NCBI GenBank assembly: GCA_963924555.1
Contig: OZ004583.1
Coordinates: 4,869,501 to 4,933,500 of the forward strand
Direction of reading: 5' to 3'
Origin: Crambe crambe
Taxonomy: Eukaryota; Porifera; Demospongiae; Poecilosclerida; Crambeidae
DNA: 64,000 nucleotides
Positions 47,111-58,239 of the stretch are shown one piece after another. The stretch's first letter is position 1. Every line of letters begins with the position of its first letter. The position numbers were made by a program, and so were the translations under genes. The notes under the pieces are model-generated. The model saw nothing but the letters and a program-made list of their open reading frames with translations, was not told where the DNA came from and did not search any database.

Positions 47111-48234
47111 CATAGCTAATAGAATAATTTTAGAATAATTGGAAAGTTTGAGGGAATGATTAGCTAAACTGGCTTAATTTAAACAATAGTTTCTTGTTAC
47201 TTCTGCCAATTCTTTGGCATACTAATCCATGTACTGAGCCTGTTTAAATTGGCAGAATCAACAGGCATGGAACGTTCTCTGGGTAGCCTTCCCAATGGGT
47301 TTACATTCTTGTTACCTCTGGTAGTATGCCTGGGAAACTCTCCTGTTGGACCTTAAATAGAGCTTTTCTAATGTATAATAACATATTTTATACCACGAAA
47401 GCATATTTGTGCTGATCTTTCTTAGCCTTTTGATAGCTCCTTCACAGTGCAAATATTTGTTATGGTTGTATCACTTTATATCAAAAGTTTGAAAAGCTAA
47501 ATTGAGGAGTATTATGACCTTATTTGGGTGCACACATTCACATGACTTCACTACTTTTATCCATTTGACACACTGCAGTGTTGTGATTTGGTTTCTTTTT
47601 TATATTTTCATTTCTTTTTTCATATTGTAGCTACAATAAGTTATTTCTTTAATCAAACTATTCTGTGCATACATAGGTAGCTTACTGGAACAGAAATTTG
47701 AAAATCGTACAGGATATCTAAGATGTAATGGGAGTACAGTAAAATGCGTAAAAATGGTGATTTTGAGTGTTTTAAATTTGTGTCATCTTTTTTAGTTGTT
47801 TTATTGCTTCCTGACTTTATGGTTATCTCCAAACAATTTCTTCCCCTGCTTTGTTGTTGTTGTTTTTGTTTTTGGTTTTATGACTTTTAGTGAACACTCG
47901 ACACTATCAGTGACAAAATATTAGTATAGTAGAAAATTGACTTCAAGTAATCATCTCAGTAAATATGCTGATTCTAAGCTTCTAGTAGCTACCTATGATA
48001 AAAGTGTGATAAGCCATGGTCCAAGTTCACTACTGCCATCTGCCTCTTAAGTAAAAATCCCACAAGAAATAAGTTCAGTTTTAGACATATGAAGAAGCAA
48101 TTTGAGTATGCTGGACTCTTGCTGCAGTCCACATCTACTGTCACACATATAAAATTATTAAAAACTGAAACTAGGTCTGATCTTACAGAGAATTTGAAAA
48201 TTGTTTATGCCACTTCAGTCACACTCAATTTTTT
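47111..48234 (+). repeat. Intergenic DNA with diverged repeat S, copy 3
   Basis: 47380-47960 shares ATTATGACC and CACATGACTTCACTAC blocks with 31700-33300 and 39900-41560. No gene is supported. Confidence 0.4.
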
Positions 48235-48600
48235 ATACCTGCCATCCATCTCTGACATATATACTTCCATGGATGATTCTGACTGGGTACTGAAAGTTTC
48301 TCCAGCAACTGACAAAGCATCAAATAGTTCCATTGATGTCTTGATGTGGTTCTGTGCCGAGTCACCTTCCTTCAGCATAAGTCCAGCCTAGTAGCCCATG
48401 TCTTTTTCTCAAACTGGTCTGCCAGCTTCTTCCAGACTGAGGCAGGATCTTCGGGATCACCAGATTGGGTTTAAAAGAGAACTATCCACAGCTAAGACAA
48501 TGGTTGCGAGTCCTCGGTCCTTCCTCCTGACCATTATTATCCCCCACGAGCCTTCCTTCATGAGGGCCATCTGCATTGGATTTTCCAGGTAGGATAGTTT
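48235..48600 (-). mobile_element. Ty1/copia-type gag (UBN2) fossil
   Basis: The minus strand carries fragments resembling the gag of Copia-type LTR retroelements: a segment around DRGLATIVLAVDSSLL, then a VWKKLADQFEKKTW-type block and a GDSAQNHIKTSMELFDALS block. The copy is a short, broken fragment with several breaks; no protease, reverse transcriptase, integrase or LTR is visible. It is old. Confidence 0.55.
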
Positions 48601-49066
48601 GTGCACGTAAGTGGGACAATTGCCGTTTACTTCGAGTCAACCATTCTTTAGACAACTGGTAGACAAGAGTTCAACTTCACTGTTCAAAACTAAGCATGTG
48701 CTGGACCCTTAACCTGTCAGAGTAGCACTTTACAATTTATGACCTGTTATAGCCATTATTATCAGTAGCTACTAGCGTAAGTTATCAATACTCGACCACC
48801 TTAGTTTCTAACCGTCGCTAATTCTTTTTACTCACAGGTACAGCGTCGCTGGATGGATTAATAGCAGTTGTATGACCGTCTGAAACTACTGTGGGAGTAG
48901 CGATCCGATCCAGCGAACTGCAAAGAGCTGACCTCAGCTAAACCAATGAAGATTCAGCACACTGAATCCAATCAGCTGTAACGTTTCCGGATTCGTCAAT
49001 ATCGTCATTATAAACCCCAGAGCACACTGCACAATGTCATCAGAAATCTTGCTAACAGTGTCGTTC

Positions 49067-49842
49067 TCATTTCTCACTGCCTTTCTCGTGGGGTACTGCT
49101 GTTCTTCCTTCTGTTTGTCCTTCTCTTTCCTTTTTATTTAACTCACGTTCCTGTAATTTCTTCTGCTTTTCTTGCTCTTTCTGAACTTTCTTTTCTTCCC
49201 TCTCTTTCTTTTTCCTCTTTTCTTCCTCATTCTGAATTCTTTTTTCCTCGCGCTCCTTCTTTTTTTTTTCTTTTAGTTCCTGCTCTTCTTTCTTCTGCTT
49301 TTCTTTCTGTTTCAATATTTCCAATGACTCAGAACTAGCTAGTAAGTACTCGTCCAAAAGTCTTCGAAGGGTTACTTTTCTTTCTGTTTGGGGTAAAATC
49401 AGGGAGTACAAGCAGTTCCGACAAAGGAGATCGTTCTTTAGAGGCCAAAGTATGGCAGCTGGTGGTGGAGGAGATGGTGTCAGAGGGACGGCAGATAGTG
49501 TTGGAGGAGAAACGGCAGCTGGTGTCAGAGCAAGGACAGCAGCTGGGAACCCAGCTTGCTACAAGTTACAAGAAAGTCGACTAACTCACTTTCTTCCTCC
49601 CTGGCCAAGTACGGTTTTGCTCCTGGGCTGGTACCGTGGGTTACTCTACCGCTCATCCTGTCTTTTAGAGTAGTTTTTGGAACAGAGTATTTCAATGCAG
49701 CTCGATTAATTCCAAAGGTCCCGTCTCGTACGGCCTGCATAGCACCCAACATAGGCTGGTTAGACCATTGCCTAAGCCTCTCTGGGCGGTTTCTCTTTGC
49801 TTTCTTCTTCAAAACAGTCGCTTTCTTCACCAGCACAGACAT
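49067..49842 (-). mobile_element. pogo/Tigger-like element, internally deleted
   Basis: The minus strand starts MSVLVKKATVLKKKAKRNRP, followed by MLGAMQAVRDGTFGINRAAL and KYSVPKTTLKDRMSGRV, an HTH_psq domain of pogo/Jerky-type transposases, then KPYLAREEESELVDFLVTCS. The CENP-B HTH and DDE core are missing. After a short out-of-frame stretch comes a Lys/Glu-rich coil (49411-49067) like the one that ends the pogo copy at 21575-23295. I infer an internal deletion that joined the two ends of a full element. The HTH part is intact and could encode a DNA-binding fragment. Confidence 0.65.
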
Positions 49843-50097
49843 CTTGACACTTTAACTCCGGTTACCCACACGTAAAATTGTGATATTTCCGTAAACTTTA
49901 CAAGAATTAGATAATGATGATCGACAATTGGTACAGTGTGGTCGACAATAAGTGATGGTCGATGATCGATCACTTACGCTACTACTTTCTTTAATTTTTG
50001 TAGAATTATTTTATGGATGCTATGATTGGTATAGTGTTTGTTTGTTACATCTAGCCCTACTGCTTTAGCCATATTTTTCATTAGAGTATTGATGGTA

Positions 50098-51559
50098 CAC
50101 AGTAAAAAAAAAGTGGTTGTAACAACCAAAAAATGTGGATCAAAACTACTGCAACTCAGATAACCCACATTAGTAGTAAAAATAACTCTCATATTTTGTG
50201 GTAATAATAACATTAAAATTTGGTCATTTTGATGATGGTAGATAATGGTTAAAATAACTATTGTGCTATAATTGTAATAACAATTATGTTGATAATTATA
50301 GTGATAAACGTACATTGTTATAATTACTAAAGGATATTGTTGAAATAACCATCATGGTTGTTGAATTAACCAGGAAAAAATAATTTAAAGTAATATTCAT
50401 TTTTATTACAACTTCAGATAGTGATTATTATTACCCACTGGAAATGGATTGTTATTATACAACTTAGCTCAGATTCACCCTTTAAAAAATTATAACAACT
50501 GGTAATTCCAGAAGATGACGAGCACTGGAGATGTTTCTTGCTTCTACTGCAAATTATTGATATTGTTATGTGTCCAGTAACTTCAGAATCTGTGAGCACA
50601 AGTCTTAAATTTCTTATTAATGAGCACCATTGCTTATTCATGTTACTATATAATAAAGAAATACCTAAATTGCATTTTGTTGTACACTATCCAGAGCAAA
50701 TGGAAGCAGTGGGTCCAATGACTAAATCATGGACTATGAGGCACGAGGCAAAACTCAACTTTTTTAAACAGGTTACCAGATTAGATAACTTTAAAAATAT
50801 TGCATCATCCATGGCAAATCGGCATCAGCGTTGGATTTGTTACGAGTTATCCAGTGGAAGCCTTCTTTCTAAACCTATTGAATGTGGACCAGGAGTTGGT
50901 CCTAAGCAGTTTTGTGATGAGACCCCTGACATTCAGGGAGGTTTAAGTAGCTTGATGGAGATATCTCCTGAATCTTCTATTTTTCATCCTCGTTGGGTAC
51001 GTAAAGATGGCATAATGTATAAAGACAATATATTCTTAGTTACTGGTTCCGATGGTTTGGATCCAGTCTTTGCACAACTTGATGAATTGCTTGTTGTTGG
51101 TGGTGACTTGATTATTTTCATTCTTCATCCTTGTACCACACTTTTTTTTGATAGTCACTATCATGCTTATGCTGTAGATGTTAAACCTCAACGGATTCTG
51201 AAATGTATATCTGATCTAGCAGATCCTAATGTACTACATGGAAGGAGAGTTAATGAGTACACATATGTTGCACTGAAATATTATTTCATGTCATAATAAT
51301 TTATGTATCAGTATAATTATACATGTGTTATTTTAAGACAGTAATGTTTATTCAAATGACTCACAGGAATCATTATAACCTTGATTGGTCAAAGTAATAC
51401 TTTTTTGGGCGATTATTTTAAATAATGTGGATTGAAATAACTTTTTTAGTAAAACTAACCCACCATAGTTATATTAACCTTGAGAAAATTGAAACGATCT
51501 TCTAGAATTTTAGTCATTTCAACCCAGAGGAGTTAAATTTACCACTTTTTTTTACTGTG
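50098..51559 (+). mobile_element. CACTA-like (EnSpm) DNA transposon, short
   Basis: The ends are inverted repeats CACAGTAAAAAAAAGTGGT (50098-50117 and the complement at 51541-51559), close to the CACTA/CACAG termini of EnSpm elements. TA lies outside both ends. Many subterminal GGTTNNAATAAC-like repeats fill 50110-50400 and 51360-51520, as is usual for CACTA elements. The only gene is the C-terminal part of a tnp2-like protein, so most of the transposase is missing. Confidence 0.75.
50495..51296 (+). CDS. tnp2-like CACTA transposase, C-terminal part
   Basis: Open from about 50495 to the stop at 51296 (about 265 residues). A possible acceptor, AATTCCAG, precedes EDDEHWRCFLLLLQIIDIV. Motifs KLHFVVHYPEQMEAVGPMTK, then SWTMRHEAKLNFFKQVTRL and NRHQRWICYEL, match the segment found after the catalytic core of CACTA-type proteins in animals. 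Catalytic residues lie upstream in full-length proteins and are absent here, so it cannot transpose alone. The frame is intact, and an internal start or splicing from upstream is possible. Confidence 0.65.
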
Positions 51560-51650
51560 TATTTACTCCTAGAGGCACATGTGAAAACCAGACAGCTGCT
51601 CTAGTTCTGTCTCTTTCTTTACAAAGTGGACCGAGATATAGCGACCATAA

Positions 51651-51929
51651 TCAGGTCTCTTTGACAGCAATTTTTCTAGGCAAGCTATTGGCCTCCAGCC
51701 CTGTACAGCTTCTGGGACACCAACCTTGGTTTATTAGGCCACCCTGTCTAGTTTTTGTTGGACCCTCCATCCATTCCACTTTGATTAGTTTTCCAGTTTC
51801 TGGTTCCCTGGTAAGTTTAAAATCTTCTATTAACAATTGATGGCATTCTTGACAACCATGTGTGCCAAAATGCTGACAAAAAAAGGTAAAAAATGGTATA
51901 AAAACTATTAATACAGTAATTATTGTCAA
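51651..51929 (-). pseudogene. Crypton-like (DUF3504) tyrosine-recombinase fragment
   Basis: FCQHFGTHGCQECHQLLIED and KLIKVEWMEGPTKTRQGGL resemble, in order, the F-G-x-R-x-x-x-E-H and E-G-x-T-K-T-R segments of Crypton/DUF3504 proteins. It is a short fragment without the catalytic tyrosine region. Family assignment is by motif only. Confidence 0.4.
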
Positions 51930-52384
51930 TATGGAAGTATAGCTAAGAGTTCAGTTTAGTGCTGTTCTTTGGTTTGTATAGGTAGCTGCAAAATGCTTAT
52001 TCTCTTGCTTGGCTATTGTCTCATCTTTGTGATTGAATCTCGTATAACTTGAGGACAACTCAACTTACATGAATGACGATGCACTAGTGAATACATAACC
52101 GCAAGGTAATAAAGAATAGGAAGTGACATCACCAATAATCACTAATGACTAGTCAACCATTACAACTGTCCACTGTGTCCAGTAATAGTAGAAACCCTAA
52201 CAAACCATAAGCTTTAATGTTTATGGTAAAAATGGTATAATTTAGACTAGTAGGGTTATTCTCACCTAGAACAGGCATGCTCCAAAGCAGTTCTTCTTCC
52301 TGACTAGTGATGGAATCTGCTCTGTTAGGTCGCTTTCCTTTTCCACTTTAATTGTTGTAAACTAATAGCCTTGCCATTCAAAAC

Positions 52385-52419
<35 letters not shown>

Positions 52420-52439
52420 TATACAAATGAAATACAAAC
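51905..52439 (+). repeat. Segment of a tandem duplication, left unit
   Basis: The order of blocks ATTAATACAGTAATTAT, GGAAGTATAGCTAAGAGTTC, ATTCTCACCTAGAAC, (GA)n at 52388-52417 and AAATGAAATACAAAC recurs at 56900-57490. The retroelement at 52440-56899 is inserted between the two units. Confidence 0.75.
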
Positions 52440-55400
52440 TACAGTGTTCAAAGGAGAAACCGCTTGTGTGCTTGGACCGCGTGGCAACTAACTTATCATT
52501 ACATAATCGTGAATTACATAATTGTGACATGATATATGATTGTGATGTAATCATGACATAATGTGTGATTGTGATACATAATAGTAAGTATGAACATTAC
52601 ATCCCTCCCTTACTTTAGATTGGAGGTAGAGTCACTTATCGTAAATGTTCTGTCCATAGCGGTGAATCGGGTTTCGAGACCTGGCTGGGTATCGCCTGGT
52701 TGGCTGAGGTGCAGGCGGTGGAACAGGTACAGCAGGAACAGGTACAGCAGGAACTAGGTCAGGTGTATCAGCTTCATCATTCAGTTGATCGTCATCAGAT
52801 TCATCTGAATCGCATTCCGGAGTTTTCATAGTCGGTTCGATTTTCTTGAAATGGCTTATGTTGCGTGTGATGTACTTTTCATTTCTCACACCAGTCAACA
52901 TGGTTTCTTTGATTTCAACAACTTTGTATGGAGACGGATCAAACTTGGTTGTAAACTTGTTCTTTTTCTTCTGACGCACGAGAACAGCGTCACCAATATT
53001 TATATTGGATTCACGAGCTTGAACTCTTTGATCAGCATATTCTTTCATCTTCTGCTTCGCCTGAGAATCTTTGGCTTGTATCTCAGAATTATTTTTTTCA
53101 CAAATTTCAGGAAGTTTCATTGAAATCTTCCGATTGAAAAGTAACTCAGCAGGGGAAACTGCTGTTGAACTGTGAGGAGTTGCACGGTAATTCAACAGAA
53201 ATCGGTAAAGTTCTTTCTTCCAATCTCTCCCTTCAGCATGTGCAGATCGAACTGCTTTGGTGAGTGGCTTCATAAAGCTTTCAGCTTCTCCATTTGCTTG
53301 TGGCCATAATGGGGTGACCTTCTGGTGCTTGATACCATTTTCTTCCATGTGAGCTCTGAATTCTTCCCCAAAAAATGGAGGACCATTATCACTTTTGAGA
53401 ATAGTGGGTATGCCATGTGTAGCAAAAATACGGTCAAGCTTCTGTAAGGTCCCTCTTCCAGCAGTAGAGTGAACAATTTCCACTTCTGGGAATCTAGAAT
53501 AAGCGTCAATAACGACAAGAAGGTACTCACCGGTAGGGAATGGACCACAGAAATCAACGTTCACGGTGTGCCATGGTTTTGGTGGTAACGGAGTCATCTG
53601 GAGGGGTTGAGGATGATCTGGCAGACTGTTAGCTTGACATGCAACACAATTCTGGATCAGGTTCTTTGCCATCTTGTCAATTCCAGGAAACCAGACCTTC
53701 TCTCTTAGCAATTTCTTAGTCTTCACTAGTCCCTGGTGTCCTTCATGTGCAATCTGAACTGCTCTCTGCTGCAATTCAGTTGGTAGGACAATGCGTTGGC
53801 CACGGAGAACGAGGTTGGAGTTGGAGTTCACAGTCAATTCATCCTTGATGTTCATAAACAGCTTGATCTGCGCTTTGTCCACATCGTCTGATTGAACGGA
53901 CTGTATCTCACTCCACTCCCCAGAACGAATCACTTGTATGAGGTACTGGAGAGTTGCATCAGCTTTGGTAGCTTCCTGAAGTTCTGCTAGCGTCATTGCT
54001 CGAGGAACTGCATGTAGAGAGAGAAAATTGACGTAGTCTTCAGCCAACTTCTCTGCTTGTTTCGACTCAACCAGGCTGGTATGCCGAGAGAGAAAATCTG
54101 ATGGATTCTGGTTGCCTTTGGTATGCACTATTCGAAAATTGTAACTTTGCAGTCGCAAATTCCATCGCTCAATTCTAGCTGGAGGTTTGGATTTAGGATT
54201 TCCCAAGATCATTTGCACTGGCTTACAGTCAGTGTACAAAGTAAACAGCTTTCCGTAGAGGTAGAGATGAAAATGTTCGACGGCCCAAACAATCGCCAGA
54301 GCTTCCTTCTCTGTCTGGGAATATCGAGTCTCCACATCAGAGAGTGACCTGCTGCCATAGGCTACAATTCTACGGTCAAGTTGTCCTGGCGTTCTCTGGG
54401 ACAGAATCGCAGAGAGTCCAACTGGAGATGCATCCGTAGTCAGCTCAGTCTCCTTGGAGGGGTCAAAGTATGCCATAGTAGTCTCACTGGTCAATAACTC
54501 TTTGATCTTCTCAAATGCTGCTTGGTGCAGTTTGGTCCATTGGAATGAACTATTCTTCTTCGTCAGTTCACGCAAAGGGTGTGAAACATTACTGAATGAA
54601 GGAATGAACTTGGCACAATAAGTCGCCATGCCAAGAAAGCTTCTGACTTCTGATACTGATTTAGGGGGGCTCATATTCTGGATAGACAAAACTTTCTCAG
54701 GATCTGGTGAGATGCCATCTTTGGAGAAGATAAAACCAAAGAAGGAGATAGAGGGTTTGTTGAACTCACATTTAGACTTGTTGAGGGTCAAATTGACATC
54801 AGAAAACTTCTGAAAAACTGCTTTCAGTGCCCGGTCATGGTCAGCTTGAGTCTTGCCGAAAATGATGACGTCATCACTAATGTTAAATGAACCGGGAATG
54901 TTATGGAGTTGTTCACCAATGATGTTTTGAAAAATTTCACTGGCAGAGTTAGTTCCGAAATTCAAACGACGATAGCGACGGAGGCCTTCATGTGTAGCGA
55001 ATGTTGTGATATGTCGGCTTTCAGGTGCAAGTGGAATCTGATGGTAACCAGATCTCAGATCGAGTTTTGAGAAAACAGTGGCTCCATTTAGAATGTGAAT
55101 GAGGTCGTCTAGAGTCGGACTGGGGTGTCTCTCTCTTCGAATGGCTTCATTTGGTCTTCTCATGTCCACACAGAGACGGACACTTCCATTCTTTTTGGGA
55201 GTAACTACTAGTGGAGAGACCCATGGTGTGGCACCGTTGACCTTCTCAATGATGCCTTGACGTTCAAGCTGCTCCAGTTCTTCCGACACTTGCTTCCGAA
55301 GATGGAAAGGAACACGACGTGCACGCTGTGCTACCGGAGGAACAGAGTCATCAATATGAAGGTGAAGTTCTGTGTCCTTGAGTTTTCCAATGCCCTTGAA

Positions 55401-56899
55401 CAAATGGGGAAACTGCTTAATCAGCTCATCAGAGGTTTGCTGAGTTTGTATCTGGTTAACCTTGACATCAATAATACCCAGATCACAAGCAGTCTTGTAA
55501 CTCAATAGAGAGCCATGATTGCCTCGGATGACGTGGATCGTAGACTGGACATGTTTGGTTCCAATGCAAATATCAGCGGTGAACTGGCCTAGTACATGAA
55601 GTTGGGAGTCAGATCCATATGCAAATATACGTTTGGTAGATCGTAGGAGTTCAATTTCTCCATTCCGTTGGATGTCACTGAAACTGCTTTCATCAATGAT
55701 GTCTGTGGATGCTCCAGTGTCAATCATCATGGGAACTGGGATGTTGTTAACTGAAACTGAAATCACGGGAGTCTTGGCACCACTAGCTGTATTACCAAGT
55801 GTGAAGAGATACTCATCATCACTGCTGTCGGTCTCTTCTGAATCAGAGTCCACAGTCTCTTCGGTAGTCACCTGATGAACACGAGATGCAAACTTCGGCT
55901 GAAAACGGCTTCTGCCACGTTTCGGGGGAACTGCTAGCTTAGTGCGACACACACGAGCGAAATGGTTGGGCTTGCCACATGCCTTGCATACCTGACCCTT
56001 AGCAGGACAGGGACTGCCTTTGTGAGGCCATGCGAGTCCACAGTTGCGGCACTGAGTTGATTGAGTAGGTGGAGGGGTTGGTCGGTTGAATGGCAGCTTC
56101 TTCAGATGCTTCTTTGAACTGACTTTGTTCACCTTTTCATTCTGCATACCAGACGTTGATGATTGTTCCATTCCACTGGCTTGCATCTCACTGGCTTCGA
56201 TGGATCTACCCTTGGCAAGAAGAGCGTCCAATGTAAGGTCATCACGAAGAGCTACTCGTCTGAGTCGTTTCGAGATACAGTTCTGAATTATGGTAGACTT
56301 TAGTTCTCGCTCAATGTTAGTAAAATCACAGTTAGCAGCCAGCTTACGAAGCCTAGTGGTATACTGGTCAATAGTCTCACCTGACATCTGAGCAGTATTT
56401 CTGAATTTGAATACCTCATAGTCTAAATTTTTCTTGGGAGTAAAATACTCGTCTAGCTTAGTCATAGCTGTGTCATAATCATCACCTGTGTCTGTGAAGG
56501 TGTCGAAAATAGATTGAGTTGCCTCGCCCATCTGGTACAATAGAAGAGCACGCTTTTGCTGGGCGTCTTCTATCTTCATGGCTGCCACATAGACTTGAAA
56601 ACGTCGCTTCCATGTCTTCCAGCATTGCCCTAGGCTTGTGGGATCGCTTAGAGGGTCAAATGGAGAGAGTGGCGTAAGACCGAGTCCTGGTTTCGCCGTT
56701 CCTTCTGCCATATGTACCTCGAATCCTCGTCGCCAGTTACAGTGTTCAAAGGAGAAACCGCTTGTGTGCTTGGACCGCGTGGCAACTAACTTATCATTAC
56801 ATAATCGTGAATTACATAATTGTGACATGATATATGATTGTGATGTAATCATGACATAATGTGTGATTGTGATACATAATAGTAAGTATGAACATTACA
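52440..56899 (-). mobile_element. Ty3/gypsy LTR retrotransposon, looks whole and young
   Basis: Two LTRs of about 162 bp (52440-52601 and 56738-56899) look identical by eye, and CAAAC flanks both sides as a 5-bp target duplication. Between them, on the minus strand, one long frame (52632-56852) carries in order gag with CCHC zinc knuckles, retropepsin (D-T-G), reverse transcriptase, RNase H and an integrase with HHCC and DDE motifs. No envelope gene is seen. Primer-binding-type TGGCGACGAG follows the 5' LTR. No break is apparent. Matching LTRs mean a recent insertion, and the target was an existing tandem duplication. Family: Ty3/gypsy, Metaviridae-type. Confidence 0.92.
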
Positions 56900-57490
56900 C
56901 AAACTATTAATGTTTAAGGTAAAAATAGACTAGTAGGGTTATTCTCACCTAGAACAGTGCTCCAAAGCAGCTCTTCTTCCTGACTAGTGATGGAATCTGC
57001 TCTGTTAGCTAGGTCGCTTTCCTTTTCCACTTTAATTGTTGTAAACTAATAGCCTTGCCATTCAAAACTCTGAGAGAGAACTATACAAATGAAATACAAA
57101 CTATTAATACAGTAATTATCAATGTGGAAGTATAGCTAAGAGTTCAGTTTAATGTTGTTGTTTTTTGTTTGTATAGCTAGCTGCATGCATTGACTTGCTA
57201 TGGCTAAAAGATACTTTAATGCCTTAATTTTTATTTATTCATCTCTCGTTTGGCTGTTGTCTTATCTTTGTGATTGAATCTCATAAACTTTAAACAACTC
57301 AACTTACAACTGAACTATGAATGACAGTGCACTAGTAAATATTATATGAACACATAACCACAAGGTAATAAAGAATAGGAAGTGACATTGCAATAATCAC
57401 TAATGACTAGTCAACCATTACAACTGTCCACTGTGTCCAGTAATAGTAGAAACTTCACTATTTGACTTGTCCATAAGCTTTAATTCTAAT
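56900..57490 (+). repeat. Segment of a tandem duplication, right unit
   Basis: Matches 51905-52439 block by block, with a shorter (GA)n and some blocks deleted. Confidence 0.75.
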
Positions 57491-58239
57491 TGATTGCTAG
57501 TTAATTTGCAGCATTGAATGATTATTGAAATAAAAATGTGTCCTGTTGTTGGTATTGGAGTTACATTAGCTAGTTTGTTTGAGCTTTATGAAGAACACGG
57601 ATCTTGTTGAACGTGCAACAAATGTGCATGGTTGGATGGATACACACATAGCTAGCTAGCATGCAGTTTAATTCAAGTACATGATATTAAAGCATTTTAG
57701 TTGGACTCTGGGCCTGTAGCTAACAGACAGCTCAATGGGTGGAGCTCCCCCTTTGATTCAGTGTATTATAATTGCTAGCTAACAAAAGATAAGAATATAT
57801 ACTTAGATTGCTGGAATAAACAAGCTTGACTTTTAAAACAAAGTCCACATATGTCAGTGCATGGATAGCTGCACACACTACTCAGGCACCATACATGTCA
57901 GCAATTGTGATTTTGACATATTTAGCTATTACCCTATGAATATGCCTTTCATAGGGTTAAAATCATTTATAGTTGGTATGGTGTTTTAGCTACAGGTTAC
58001 ACTGACTTCTAATGTACAATTTGACAGCTGGCCAAGAACCATTAATTTTGTGCAAGTGTTTGTTCAATCTTGATCATAATTAGCTATTCATGGTATATGA
58101 ATAGGGTAACCTCATTTCCTCTTCACAGCCAATGAATTTACTGTCCTACACCTTTTTTGGTTGTAATTATATACTATAAATTATTAACCTCGTGCAGTAC
58201 TTGGTATTAGCTAGTTCTGACTGCAAGTTGTGAGTTGGC
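57491..58239. other. Upstream region of the NIDO/AMOP/VWD gene
   Basis: No coding sequence recognised. It is AT-rich and presumably holds the promoter and 5'UTR of the gene starting at 58240. An imperfect ATAGGGT-containing inverted pair lies around 57930-57960. No clear TATA box is called. Confidence 0.4.

Noticed and set aside
52851-56286. Plus-strand ORFs across the young retroelement
   Set aside because: Antisense shadows of the long minus-strand frame.
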